Source: Pristionchus mayeri (taxonomy: Eukaryota; Nematoda; Chromadorea; Rhabditida; Neodiplogasteridae). Taken from it: a stretch of DNA of 64,000 bases. Every line of letters begins with the position of its first letter. The stretch's first letter is position 1. This document shows positions 12,773 through 23,299 of the stretch, in pieces. The position numbers and the translations under genes are program-made. The DNA is taken from assembly GCA_036245805.1 (NCBI GenBank), contig BTRK01000005.1, positions 43,821,216 to 43,885,215 of the forward strand, in the 5' to 3' direction. Under the pieces are notes generated by a model. It was not told where the DNA came from and searched no databases. It saw nothing but the letters and a program-made list of their open reading frames with translations.

Positions 12773-13660
12773 GAAGGGGATACCCTCTCCCCTCGTCTCT
12801 TCAATGCAGTGCTTCGCTCAGCCATGAATGACATCGACTGGGAGAACGACGGGATTCGAATTGATGGAAGGAATTTTTGCCACTTGGAATACGCCGATGA
12901 CGTAGCTCTTGTTGCGAAGTCTCGCCCGGAAATGGAGATAATGCTGAAAAAGCTGATGGACGCTTCCAGTAGAGTTGGTCTCGAGGTGAATTCAAATAAG
13001 ACCAACCTACTCACCTCCTGTACAACAACCCGAAATCCAATAATTATCGACAATCTACAGTTCGATTTCGTTGAATCAGCCACCTATCTCGGAGGGAAGA
13101 TTAGTCTCCCACTTGATCACTCTGACGAGATCGAACACAGGATTCGACTAGGGTGGTTCGCCTGGAGCAAGCTATACTATCTGCTGTCCTCCCGCCTTCT
13201 ACCCATCAAGACTAGGAGAAGAGTCTTCGAGAGCTGCGTCACGGCTACCGTACTCTACGGAAGCGAAGTTTGGGTACTGAGGGCGAGTGAAAAAGAACGG
13301 CTGAGTGTTACCCAAAGAAAGATGGAGAGGAAGATGTTGGGAGTCACGCTGAAAGATCGCTGGAGGAATGAACGCGTGCGCGGGATCACGAAGCTGAGGG
13401 ATTGGATCGAGGAGGGACTGAAAAGGAAAGCGCGCTGGGCCCTCAAGGTCAGGAGAATGGGACTAGAGCAGTGGAGCCGTGCCACTACGGTGTGGACGCC
13501 ATACAATAGGAAGCGCCCCCCTGGGAAGCCTCATGTACGATGGAGAGATGATTTGACCCGAGCTATTGGCAAACACTGGTGGAATGCAACTTATGAAGAG
13601 TACCGCCCCATCCTCATCTGAGCACCTATTGCCTGACATGATAAATTGATTGAGTTGATG
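12773..13660 (+). mobile_element. RTE-like LINE fragment A, 5'-truncated reverse transcriptase
   Basis: The open frame runs to a stop at 13621. The reverse-transcriptase part begins at about 12773 with GDTLSPRLFNAVLRSAMND. It continues through the catalytic LEYADDVALVAKSRPE (the YADD box near 12890) and the thumb (RIRLGWFAWSKL, VLYGSEVWVLR) to the C-terminal RKMERKMLGVTLKDRWRNE and RWRDDLTRAIGKHWWNATYE blocks shared by RTE-clade LINEs. The N-terminal part of the frame (12620-12770) is unrelated host or repeat sequence. The endonuclease and the first RT blocks are missing, as in normal 5' truncation. The element probably ends in the CCTGACATGATAAATTGATT tail near 13650. Confidence 0.85.
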
Positions 13661-13849
13661 TGATTCAAATCACAGAGTTCGGAAATTCGAACCTGATCTT
13701 TGCACTCTGATATACTTCCCCGAGTATTCGGAACTATCTGCATGTAGTTGACTTATGGTGAAAGAGGGATGCCACCTGCGTCCACACTATATATTAACTT
13801 TTTTGCAAGAGTTTGCTCAATTTCCTGCTCACCTCATAATGTATTCATG

Positions 13850-14539
13850 GTCACGTGCAAATTCGTTGATGTTTCTAACGTACGTTCTCGTTTCTCCATC
13901 GATCCATCAGTGTTATACCCAACATTTCTCGCTCCATTTTTCTTTGAGTCACACTAAGCCGTTCCTTTTCCTTTCAAACTTAGTGTGACTTAGTCACACT
14001 AAGTCACACTAGGTTTGGCTCGCAGCGCCCAGACTTCTGACCCGTAAAACACTGTTGAAGAGATACAACTTTCGAAGAGTCTCCTCTTAGTCTTCATAGG
14101 GAGCAGGCGAGAAGAGAGCAGAGTAGAGAGCTTGGACCAAGCGAGCCATCCCAGGCGTATTCGGTGCTCAATTTCATCCGAGTGATCGAGGGGGAGCGAG
14201 ATTCTCCCACCAAGATATGTAGTGGAAGGACAAAGTTGAATGTCAGATTGTCCATTGTAATGGGTGCTCGAGTGGTGCTACACGATGTGAGACGGTTTTG
14301 GAAGCATTTACTTCTAGACCGACGCGTGAGCATGCCTCCATTAGCTTCCTCAACATTCGTTTCAGTTCAGGCCTTGACTTTGCAATTAGGACGATGTCAT
14401 CCGCGTACTTGAGGTGGCTTAGGTTTCTCCCATCAATCTTGAGTCCATCGTTCTCCCAATCGATGTCATTCATTGCTGAGCGAAGGACGACATTGAACAA
14501 GCGAGGAGAAAGGGTGTCGCCTTGACGAACTCCTGACAA
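13850..14539 (-). mobile_element. RTE-like LINE fragment B, degenerate
   Basis: On the minus strand the frame at 14539-14243 reads GVRQGDTLSPRLFNVVLRSA and LKYADDIVLIAKSRPELKRM, the RT fingers/palm with its YADD box. A frameshift after NASKT moves the reading to another frame (14333-14094), where RAPITMDNLTFNFVL and the thumb region follow. Remnants of the MERKMLGIT/RWRNENVR block are visible at about 13940-13870. A short CTTAGTGTGACTTAGTCACACTAAG duplication sits at about 13978-14010. This is a second, more decayed member of the family seen at 12773 and 25764. Confidence 0.8.
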
Positions 14540-14820
14540 TATTCACATATTTAAACATCGAATACAATGATGTTAAGCAGATGACGGAGAGAAGAAAGAA
14601 TGAAGATCTTCTTACAAGGAAGAAAGAGGAGTGGGATGTGAATGGAGGAAAGAAAGAAGAATCTAAAGGATGAGGAAGATTAATTGGCCAGGGAGAAGGA
14701 GGAATTATAGAGATTGGATTATAAAATGTAAAAAAAAACACTGATTCAATTTTAATCAATCATTCATACAGTGGGACGCAATGTAAATTGGGTTTTCAAG
14801 CCAGGTGAATCATCTAATGT

Positions 14821-15020
14821 ATTGGGGGTGTAATAAATACCACAGCCCTATCTGCCCTGAGGGCTTACCAGTGATTTCGCTTTTATGAGTTTTCATGTAT
14901 GCATCTAGTGGGACCATTAGTTGATAATTAGTTGATACCAATCACAAAATTTTAAATACCTCTCTGGGCTGAGGTATTTCGATTGGTGGTTTTGTTGTGG
15001 CGGTTTTTTCACCCCCAATT
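14821..15020. mobile_element. Small MITE-like inverted-repeat element
   Basis: About 200 bases are bounded by TTGGGGGTGTAATAAA and TTTTTTCACCCCCAA in inverted orientation, with internal complementary blocks (AATACCTCTCTGGGC, GAGGTATTTCGATTGG). No coding capacity. Probably a non-autonomous DNA transposon. Confidence 0.5.
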
Positions 15021-16389
15021 TATTAATTGAATTGATATTCACGTTCCGCCCTTTTCCAACCCAACCACTGATCCTGAAGCCCTTATTGCAGATTCAATGT
15101 GTTTGCAAATAACCATATTGATCATCGTACAGTTAATGATAATCGATAGGATTTCGTATTGTTCATAAAATGAGCGATTTATCTAGAAATGTTGAGGGAG
15201 ACAACAGTTCTAAATAAATCTATTTATCCCTCAAAATGCCACTGTGCTATTTTTTCACATATTAATGGAATGTTTTGATGATAAGAGACGAAGTGATGTA
15301 GTGGTCTATTGGGGACGGGGAATTGGTAGTCGTGACTAGATCATGCAGGTAAATATGTCTGGCGAAAGGTGGGCACTCCGGACTGAATCTGCCCAAATTA
15401 ACACTGGCCTAGCAGTGTTCTCCCGCGAGCTCAGTCTCGAAGTCGGGATGTACCTTTACCTTTTTGATGATAAACGAGAACTCGTTTATGATGCATGGTC
15501 GTTTTCTTAAGATAAAAGCGATAATCTTATCAGCTGGTTTATCATCTCATTCATTCTTAGAATGCATTCCTCTCAATCTCAACTCTCATCGAGCACTTTC
15601 ATATCGGTAAAATGGCCAATTATAATTTTACGATAAGTTAGCGATCTGATCATGAGCGAGCATCGCCACGAGCGCAAATTAAATAAAAAAATTTTATTTA
15701 TTTAAGCCGGTGGAGTATTTGCGAACATCCTTCTTCTGTACGCGATTCGTCGTTTCTCTCGACCTATTGTTGGCGCATACAAATATCTATTATCTATGTT
15801 TGCTTCTCTCTGAGACTCTCTGAGTAAATTCACTATAGGCCGTACAACGAAAAATAAAGTTCTGATTTTAAGATCTCCCTAGGGGTAACTTGTCACGTAG
15901 AGTTCGAAAATCGACCTTAGAAATCCGTATCTCTGACTTCTGATTTCCGGTGACACGCCTCAACGGTGAGGTCGTTTTCAGTATTTTTGGAATGGATCAT
16001 CCAAACCCCATATATGTATAGCAATTCTGAAAGATCTCGTCGAGATAAGCATTTTTGCTGTTGGAATTGAAAGTCTCATCTGCGAAAAAAATTATGGAAA
16101 TTTGAAATCTCAAAATTTTTGTCCTGAAAAATTTTCCGGGGAAGGTACAAAATAAGCTTTTCCATTCGATTCGTCATGCAAAACTACCCCCAGATAAATT
16201 CCATTTATTTCTCTTTTGATCTGCCGAATGTGAGCGCATCAGTAGTGTTCGCGTCTTCGCATTTACAATTTTTTCAATCATGATCCGGAAGTCCCACATT
16301 CCCCTATATTTCATAGCACAGCTTATAAATAATAAGTAAAACGTTTTTCAGGCTTATTGAATTGATAGTTCAGCCTTGAAAGATCCAGT
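15021..16389. other. Intergenic stretch; possible repeat remnants only
   Basis: No supported gene. At 15295-15465 there is a GC-richer block (GTAGTGGTCTATTGGGGACG to GGGATGTACCTTTACCTTTT) that stands out from its AT-rich neighbours and ends in a short T-rich tail. It could be a SINE or LINE 3' end. At 15468-15550 there is a small dyad (ATAAACGAGAACTCGTTTAT). The rest is AT-rich. Confidence 0.4.
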
Positions 16390-16773
16390 TTATTGTGAAA
16401 ATAAAGCGATTCGAAGCAACAAACATGAGCCGAATTCATCGCGCGTAAGAAAAATGGCGACATTGAAGAAACCCGATGGCGAAAAGCTAATATAACTGAA
16501 CCAATGGGTGATCCGTGTTATTAGCCATATTATTAACATGAAAATTAGACAAAAATTAAGTTCGGCAATTAAGAAATTGATTGTAATTAAATAATCCGAA
16601 AATAACCAGCAAATAGCGGAGGCCGTCAAATAGACGCCGCATACGGTAAGTAATTCTCCCAACGCACCACAATTGCAGCATCGAAATTCGAATGGAATCG
16701 AATGGAAAAATTTAAAAACATTTTTCGGAAAAAAAGTCAGTTCGTGATTATAAAATGGACATACCGTAGTCAA
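16390..16773 (-). CDS. Possible small multi-pass membrane protein
   Basis: A 127-codon minus-strand frame starts with MTTVCPFYN. A short hydrophilic N-terminus is followed by a cysteine cluster (FRCCNCGALG, residues about 30-40). Three hydrophobic stretches follow: VCGVYLTASAICWLF, LITINFLIAELNFCLIFMLI and FSPSGFFNVAIFL. A Cys-rich N-terminus followed by TM segments is common in small nematode-specific membrane proteins. I cannot assign a family, and no splice sites or neighbours support it. A plus-strand donor-like GTAAGT within the frame argues for caution. Confidence 0.3.
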   Translation of the reverse strand: MTTVCPFYNHELTFFPKNVFKFFHSIPFEFRCCNCGALGELLTVCGVYLTASAICWLFSDYLITINFLIAELNFCLIFMLIIWLITRITHWFSYISFSPSGFFNVAIFLTRDEFGSCLLLRIALFSQ

Positions 16774-16782
16774 GGTTACGGT

Positions 16783-17165
16783 AGGTTACGATACAATAAT
16801 TTTGAGATCGATTAAATTTTTTATTAAACAGTTTGACCTATGGAGCTCAAGTCCCCCACGGAACCGATCCGGGTTACGGTAATTTGGATTACGGTAGTTA
16901 CATACTGTAAGTAGGTTACGGTAGAATAATTTTGGGATCGATTAAAATTTTTAGTATAAAGTTTTGCCCAATGAACTCAAGTTGCCTCACGGAACCGATC
17001 GGGGTTACGGTAATTTGGATTGCTGTAGTCGAGTACTGTAAGTTGGTACGGTAGTTGGGATCGATTGCACCATGACCTACCTCCTCATTTTCGACCATGG
17101 CCCCCTTATACGTTGCACGGTGCCCCCCCCCCCCTCTATTGCGGAGGGGGGCACCGTGCAAACAG
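16783..17165. repeat. Tandem repeat (about 128-base unit) ending in a C/G-run hairpin
   Basis: Two copies of a unit start at about 16783 and 16911: GGTTACGRTA, AATAATTTTGRGATCGATTAAA, CACGGAACCGATC, GGGTTACGGTAATTTGGAT. A third, shorter start lies near 17038. The block ends in a perfect stem with left arm TGCACGGTGCCCCCC and right arm GGGGGGCACCGTGCA at 17114-17161, around a long C run. The same TACGGTA-rich vocabulary with a poly-G hairpin recurs in the compound palindrome at 44169-45113. Confidence 0.75.
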
Positions 17166-17855
17166 GACACTTGCCGCTAGTGCTGGGCAACTGTGATGGC
17201 CATATCACTCTGAACTACAAATAAAGTGATGTGGTACACTTAGTGAGCAAATTTGACCAAACCAAGTGCATATGCCTTCCTCAGACCCCCAAAAGTACAC
17301 ATAAACTAAGTTTCATCAAAATACATGACTATGCATATTTCCTGGTGGCAAAATAGGCCCATTTTCCTGAATTCTTAGAGAAGCCCGTGTTATATGAATT
17401 CGTCGTAGGTTATCAAATAATATTCAGTTCTTATTGCATGATAATATTTGTTCGGAAAATACGCCCACTAGCTATAATGTCGCGACAATGTGTGCTTCTC
17501 ATATGGAAAAACAACTTACCACATTATAACGATTGTATCTGTAGATTTCCGTTTTCTTTTCATAATCATTTCGGGGGGTGGGGAAGAAACCAATTTTTAT
17601 TAGTTCACAACAGAAAGCAATTTTGTAAGCAGAATGTTTTGAGTGTTTTCTGTTGTTTTCCGATAACTCAATTGCTTTCGCGTGACCCGTCTGTAGTTCA
17701 ATTCAATTCAATGTATTTGTACACTTAGAAAGAGAACTGAGTATTAGAGGAATTTTCGAGAGAGTTTGGATGCCTGACCTAACATTGTGTGTGTGTGTCG
17801 ATGCATCTCATTCGCCTATGATAATGCTTTCGTATTTTCAGTTGCATTCCTCACC
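17166..17855. other. Stretch before the Srsx receptor; nothing supported
   Basis: The 17387-17728 plus-strand frame has no recognisable motif. A short GT repeat lies at 17787-17797. The promoter of the receptor gene would be here, but I see no diagnostic element. Confidence 0.4.
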
Positions 17856-20800
17856 ATGACTGTTCTCACTCTGGCTAAATTGGTCTATCCCATCGTCGGT
17901 CTTGTCTGTGCCATGGGAATTTGTTTCAATTTCTCTCTTCTCCTTGTCACGATACACTCGAAATCCCTTCGATCAACTTGTCATCTACTCATTGGACTGT
18001 GCGCACTTCTGGATACCATCCATCAAGTCAGTCATTGTTCCATTGCTTGAATGTGATATCATGTTTCATACAGATTGGAGCAGTCATGTTATCATACGTA
18101 GTCGGTGGAGTATCCCTCGACAATGTGCTTTGCAGCGCTCTTATGGCTAGTTTTTTTTTTCAGATTCAATATGTAGTGCTGCACATTGTCGTCTCCCAGA
18201 GTCGCGATTCGCATTAGTTCGCATCTCTTCCAGAGACCCAAATTATTTTTTCGCTGAATTTTCAACAACATGTCATCTCATTTTATACATGGCCGATCCG
18301 AACAGTATTTTTTTCTGATGTCACCGATTTAACAGCAGTGCTTATGAGAACACACAGTTTGAAACATCATCGAACAATACTCACAGAAGGGTCCCTGAGC
18401 GGGGGAGTGGGACGACAAAAGGGAAACAATTACAAATTCGCTCGTAACTTAGTGTAGGAACTTGGGAGTTGATGCATTGTTAGCATCATCTAGTACAGAA
18501 TACCCGACAAATTAGGTACTCTCACTAGGCGAACTTGAGCATTAAAAAAACCATTAATTCGGGAAGATCGAACTCGATTTGCCGAAATTTGCCGAAAACC
18601 TTGCCAATCCTGTTCCAAGCGAATTGGGAATTGTTTCCGTGTTTCCGCCCTCCTCCTGGGCGTGACGCGACCTAAAGCTGAGCCGCACGCGCCCTTGAAG
18701 CAGACCTTTCGGAAATGTAGTAAAATAAAAAAAACAATCAAACAATTTTTAAAAAATCACATTCAGTTGTTCCCTGATCTGGGATTTCTCGTTGGATCCG
18801 CGTGTGTGCTTGGCATTGGATTGGAGCGACTTGCGGCTCTCACATTTGTCGCATTTTACAGAGGAATTTCAAGAACGAGGCAGTTTATGGTTGCCTGTTT
18901 GATCAAGCATCACTCTTAGATTGTAATTCAATTCATCAGTGCAACATTTTTCGTTGTCTACCTCGTGATCGCGTATTTCGAACCTGAGTACGATTTACAT
19001 TTTTTCCCCTTTTAACATTTTTAGCACATTATTTGTTAAAAAATATTTTTTTTAAAAGTTAAACATGTTTTTTCTTTGTGCCGTATTGCTTAGAAGAATA
19101 TATTAGGGTGTCCGGAAAGTTCGTTCACATGGTCATCTAAAATGAATGTGTGATTCAATTCCCCATTTCTGCAGTGTTATTTGTGAGCAAAGTATGGTGC
19201 TGTACTAGCACTGAATTAAAAGATGATTGGATTAGTACGACCGATTCTACATTGATTTTAGTGATCTGATTTTATCACGACCTAGCGAAATTTTCATGCA
19301 TCGTGTTAGCGTGCATCTCCTGCAGTATTCGCTCTAACTTGTCATACGTGATCCACTAGTAATTGGGCACCGATTACCTAGTTATTTTGCCTCAGCCCCT
19401 TCTTACGGCCGAAATAATAGTTAGGTAAGCAAATTGGCAGGTCACAAAAAATGAATTTGAAAAATGAGTAAGTACACTAGGGAGTCTCAGCGTTTTGCTA
19501 AACAGGTGAGATATGCGTCGCATAGTGGACAATGGAGTACCAGACACTATCTTATAATTGAGGTAATTGACATTAGTCTGGCTCTTTTACCTTATGCGAA
19601 CAAGACGACTATGCGACAAAAATGGGGTTTTCAGCGTGGAACACATTAGCAAGAACGTAATCTCAATTCTTGAAGCGGGAGTACCATGTATTTGAGAAGC
19701 GAACAGTAGTAGGATCTATCCAACACCAAATGGAATAATTTTGCTTTGCGGAACGGCCGAGGAAATAACAATGGAAAATCAAGTTTTAACAAGGCCGTGT
19801 AAAGTCACCACCACTAAAATAAATCTAAAATATTTCGTAGTGATGCAATAATCTCCCAATTCAATACAAAAATTGCACGATACATTGCTCATAAATAGAA
19901 CTGCAGAAATGGGGAATTGAATCACGCGTTCATTTTTGATGACCAAATGAACGAACTTTCCGGACACCCTAATATATTATAAAGAAAAAAACAACAAAAC
20001 TATAGGTTTCATGGTACTATACCGATTTGTCAATTTCATTTCGTAAAATATCTTTTGAGAAATTTTTTCCTGGAAATGTAATTTTGGAATATGTTTCATT
20101 TTAAATTGCAACGGAAACTTACCTTACCGTAAACCCTAATGCCGTAATCACCGTTGTCGGAAACTATTTTACAGCAACCAATGCATTATTATCATCAGCT
20201 ATCATGATTTTATGTGCTGTTGTAAAAATGAAAACTTATATTGATTCATTGCACATTGCGCTAAGAAATTTCCAAGAAAAAATTACGAAACGTCTTTTTT
20301 TCAACGTATCAGGTTGAATCATAAGTTTTTTCCAATGTTTACTTTTAAATGTTTCGCATATTCTGGTCTTTGGTTCTAATTGATTATCATTTTGATATTT
20401 GCATATTAATAGTACATGGATGCTCTCTTTAGCGCACTTTAGTCCAGGCCTCTTGAGAGGGCTAGTGGTCATAGTTTGAAGTCAAAGTATCCGCAGCTAC
20501 GAATGTAGCTGCGACTTTCTCAGATTAGATCTTTCCAGTGAATCGTGATTGGGCAAAATAATGAACACCATCGTGAAGTGTGATGAACGTACATCACAAT
20601 TATATATGTACTTCGGATTTGGCACAGAAGACCTGTTCAAATAAGGTGCAAATTTCAGAGTCGTGTTCAGTTCGCCATGACCAAAATGTGTTTCGTTTAC
20701 TGCTCATCCGCACACACTGGCCTATCGAAATCAAACCTATCTCATCGTAAAGCCTCCTACATGATGGGCTTATATTTGCTTTATGGTGGGCTTTCATCAT

Positions 20801-23120
20801 TACAATCAAAAGCTGCAGTCATAAACACGTATATGATGAAATTTACACATCGAAATCAGTGTATTTCAAAGCTTCATTATTAGATGATAGATGGAAGTGC
20901 GCGTTTATCAGCATCAGCTACCCTTGTAATATCCCTCATTAGCTTCGCATAGTCATGAGATTCCTGCGAATTCAGAAATGGTACTCCAAAGGTAACAACT
21001 AAATGTCAAAATTTTGATCGGTGAGGCGAATATCAGGATTTTTCAATAAATCTTATTTTTGAAAAGGGGATGACGCGAGGTCCCAAATTTCACGAATGGT
21101 AAAGTTACTCCATAAAGTAAGATTAAAGCGCTCCTATACAAAAGCCAGTCTCTATAACACAAAAGGCAGGAAAAGTGCCAACTCAAGTGTGATTTATTTT
21201 CTACGTGGCTCATTTGCTATTCTTTATTCTTGGGATTGAGTAAGCTAGCACCGCTTTCAACCACTTTTTTGAAAGAGCATTCAAGGGGCTTCTCAATAAT
21301 GTATGTGAAGATATCCAGCCTATTTTCCCTGCAAAGAAACAGCGAGCCCAACTCGTTCAAAATTTTCGTAAAAAATTCGATCGTGGTTAACGATCGATTA
21401 CTTCAATGATTTAAAAGCACGGCACAATTCGAACATATGATGATAAGTGTGAACTATAACCCTACATTATCCTACGGATCTGTACTGATTTTTTTAGGTG
21501 ACTTTGAATTGCACCTCCAAAATTGGAAAAAAAAACTTATGATTCAACCTAATACATTTTCCACAATCGCATATTCCGAGCTCATTATTCCGAGTTATTT
21601 GTTCCCACTCTAATGATTCTGAGTGGTCCTCTTCCACAAAGGGCATTTCCAGACCATTGTTTACGAGAAATGAGTTTCTAGAGTGGAATTGATGAAACAT
21701 ATTTTACAAATCGGTATAGTACCGGTTTCCCAGAAAATATAGCCGGAAATGCGTATTTTAGCGCTATTCCGTGTACGATCGTTGCACCTCTTCACGGAGC
21801 TGCTTCACATCTTCTCCTTCACAATCTCGTTCTCGTCAATCTCTGCACACTTATTGCCTACTCCATCACAGCAATTGTGATTTCGAAGAAGTCTGACGGT
21901 TGGAAACAACCATTATTTACTCTCTTTCAGACCGTACACCAGAGAACGTAAGAAGTCCACGGATGGCTAAAAATTCGATAATTCCCAAACTTTTTTTTCT
22001 GAAGTGTGGGTGCCGAGTGCTGATTGACGGCCGCAATTGCTAAGGCTGGGGTCGATTTTGAAAAAAGTTACAGTACCCCCCTACTTTTGGGGTCGAAATT
22101 TTTGATATCTCAGAATTATGTAAAATATGGATTTTCTAGAGTATTTTCACTCGTCGAGTACGAATTTCGATATCCGAGTGCGAGAAAATGCGAAATAACA
22201 AAGTTTAGCCCGAAAAACAACTTTTTCGTTAAAATAATCGAGTATATCGATCTGAAAATGTCCGAGATGCACATTCTAGTTATGATTTTCGGAATCTGCG
22301 TAAAAAGAAATTTTCAGAATTTTAAACATGACGTCTTTTGAGATATTGCGATCCAAAGTATGAAAAATACGTCAAATCGCTGAACATGGGTTCGCATGGC
22401 CTCGAAAATTTTCGCCCCCTATAGCTCTATTGGTCTAAATACAATTCGTTGTGTATTGTACAATAAGTACTGTAACTTTTTCAAAATCGGGGTACTTTTT
22501 CAAAATCGACCCCCAGCCTTAGCAATTGCTGCCGTCAATCAGCACTCGGCACCCGCACTTCAGAAAAAAAGTTCGGGAATTATCGAATTTTTAGCCATCC
22601 GTGGACTTCTGCACAGTTGTTACGTTCTTTCGTGGACAGTCTCTTAAGTGATGTGTTTCCAGTTTTACACTGGTCTTCGATTTAGATAATGAAAATATCC
22701 GAGAATGGTAGTAACACAAAACTGATCGATTGTTCCTTCAGTTTCTCCGACTGTCCGCCGCGACTTTCGTTGCCTATTCATCGTTATGATATTCGATGTC
22801 GGCGGATGGGCCACAACAGTAACAGCGCTCAATGTACTGGCAAATTTAGAATTAACAGGTATACGTTATTTCCAGCATGATTTATTTAAATATTATCCGC
22901 ATTGACAATTTTTTCTACAGAAACTCAGTATGCGTGTACGGTAAACCTCGTTCCAGACGAGGCGCGTGTGGTATTTACTCACGATGCGGGTATATTCGTC
23001 AATGTTGGAATCGGATCGAAAGCTGTCATATAATATTTCGCTAAGTGAACACTCGTATTCGTGTTTAAATATTATTTTAAAATCATTTAGCAAGGATTAT
23101 CAACTCGCTTTTCGGCATCT
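17856..23120 (+). CDS. Srsx-type serpentine (7TM) receptor, possibly a pseudogene
   Basis: Seven candidate exons on the plus strand. 17856-18026 (ATG; TM1-TM2, with SLLLVTIHSKSLRSTCHLLI and LCALLDTIHQ). 18074-~18137. 18777-~18891 (TM3, LGFLVGSACVLGIGLERL, in which GLERL replaces the usual G-DR). 18940-18987 (TM4, ATFFVVYLVIAYFEPE). 21734-21898 (TM5, LVNLCTLIAYSITAIV). 22742-22858 (TM6, FIVMIFDVGGWATTVTAL). 22921 onward (TM7, HDAGIFVNVGIGSKAVI). Borders are standard (TTTCAG or TACAG acceptors; GTCAGT, GTACGA, GTATAC donors). The RSTCH-LIGLCA-LD-HQ pattern marks the Srsx chemoreceptor family. TM7 runs into TAA at about 23032, while the next frame continues with SEHSYSCLNIILKSFSK, so a frameshift is likely. 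The TM4-TM5 intron holds two mariner-like elements and the TM5-TM6 intron a palindrome. Confidence 0.6.
19105..19970. mobile_element. Mariner-like element with long inverted ends
   Basis: Left end AGGGTGTCCGGAAAGTTCGT at 19105 and complementary right end ending at 19970, each flanked by a TA-containing AATAT/ATATT context. The inverted repeats extend about 70 bases (CATTTCTGCAG and CTGCAGAAATG lie at their inner borders). The body of about 866 bases has a plus-strand frame (19464-19649) but no clear transposase. It lies in the TM4-TM5 intron of the Srsx-type receptor. Confidence 0.7.
20311..21550. mobile_element. Mariner-length inverted-repeat element, decayed
   Basis: Left end AGGTTGAATCATAAGTTTTT at 20311 and complementary right end (AAAACTTATGATTCAACCT) ending at 21550. 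The length of 1240 bases is what an autonomous mariner has. However, the interior frames (such as 20677-20883 plus and 20236-20472 minus) are broken and I see no D,D34D motif. It is the second element in the TM4-TM5 intron of the receptor gene. Confidence 0.65.
21951..22610. repeat. 660-base palindrome in the Srsx receptor intron
   Basis: Arms AGAAGTCCACGGATGGCTAA (21951) and TTAGCCATCCGTGGACTTCT (ending 22610) continue inward through GCCGAGTGCTGATTGACGG / CCGTCAATCAGCACTCGGC and AAGGCTGGGGTCGATTTTGA / TCAAAATCGACCCCCAGCCTT. The frames at 22024-22341 and 22396-22647 lie inside it and are probably not genes. Confidence 0.85.
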
Positions 23121-23299
23121 TTTATTTAAAGTTCTTCCGAAAAAAATTATGAATGTGCAGCCGAAAGAAAATGCAATCACCAAATTTTAAAATATTTGTT
23201 ATAAATCGATACAATAACACGCGTCTTCTGAGAGAATGCATGACCACGAGGAACCAGGAGCCGAAAGTTTGAGCAATATCCAAGATATATTTATGCTAG

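Noticed and set aside
12727..13506. Minus-strand frames opposite the RTE fragment A
   Set aside because: Antisense shadows of the reverse-transcriptase frame.
15295..15465. Possible tRNA-derived SINE
   Set aside because: No convincing A and B box pair or cloverleaf; kept only as an unassigned block.
16783..17090. Possible CRISPR-like array of TACGGTA repeats
   Set aside because: The units are about 128 bases, diverged and without unique spacers, in a eukaryotic context.
17387..17728. 113-codon frame before the Srsx receptor
   Set aside because: No domain, no suitable splice link to the receptor, composition as in surrounding noncoding DNA.
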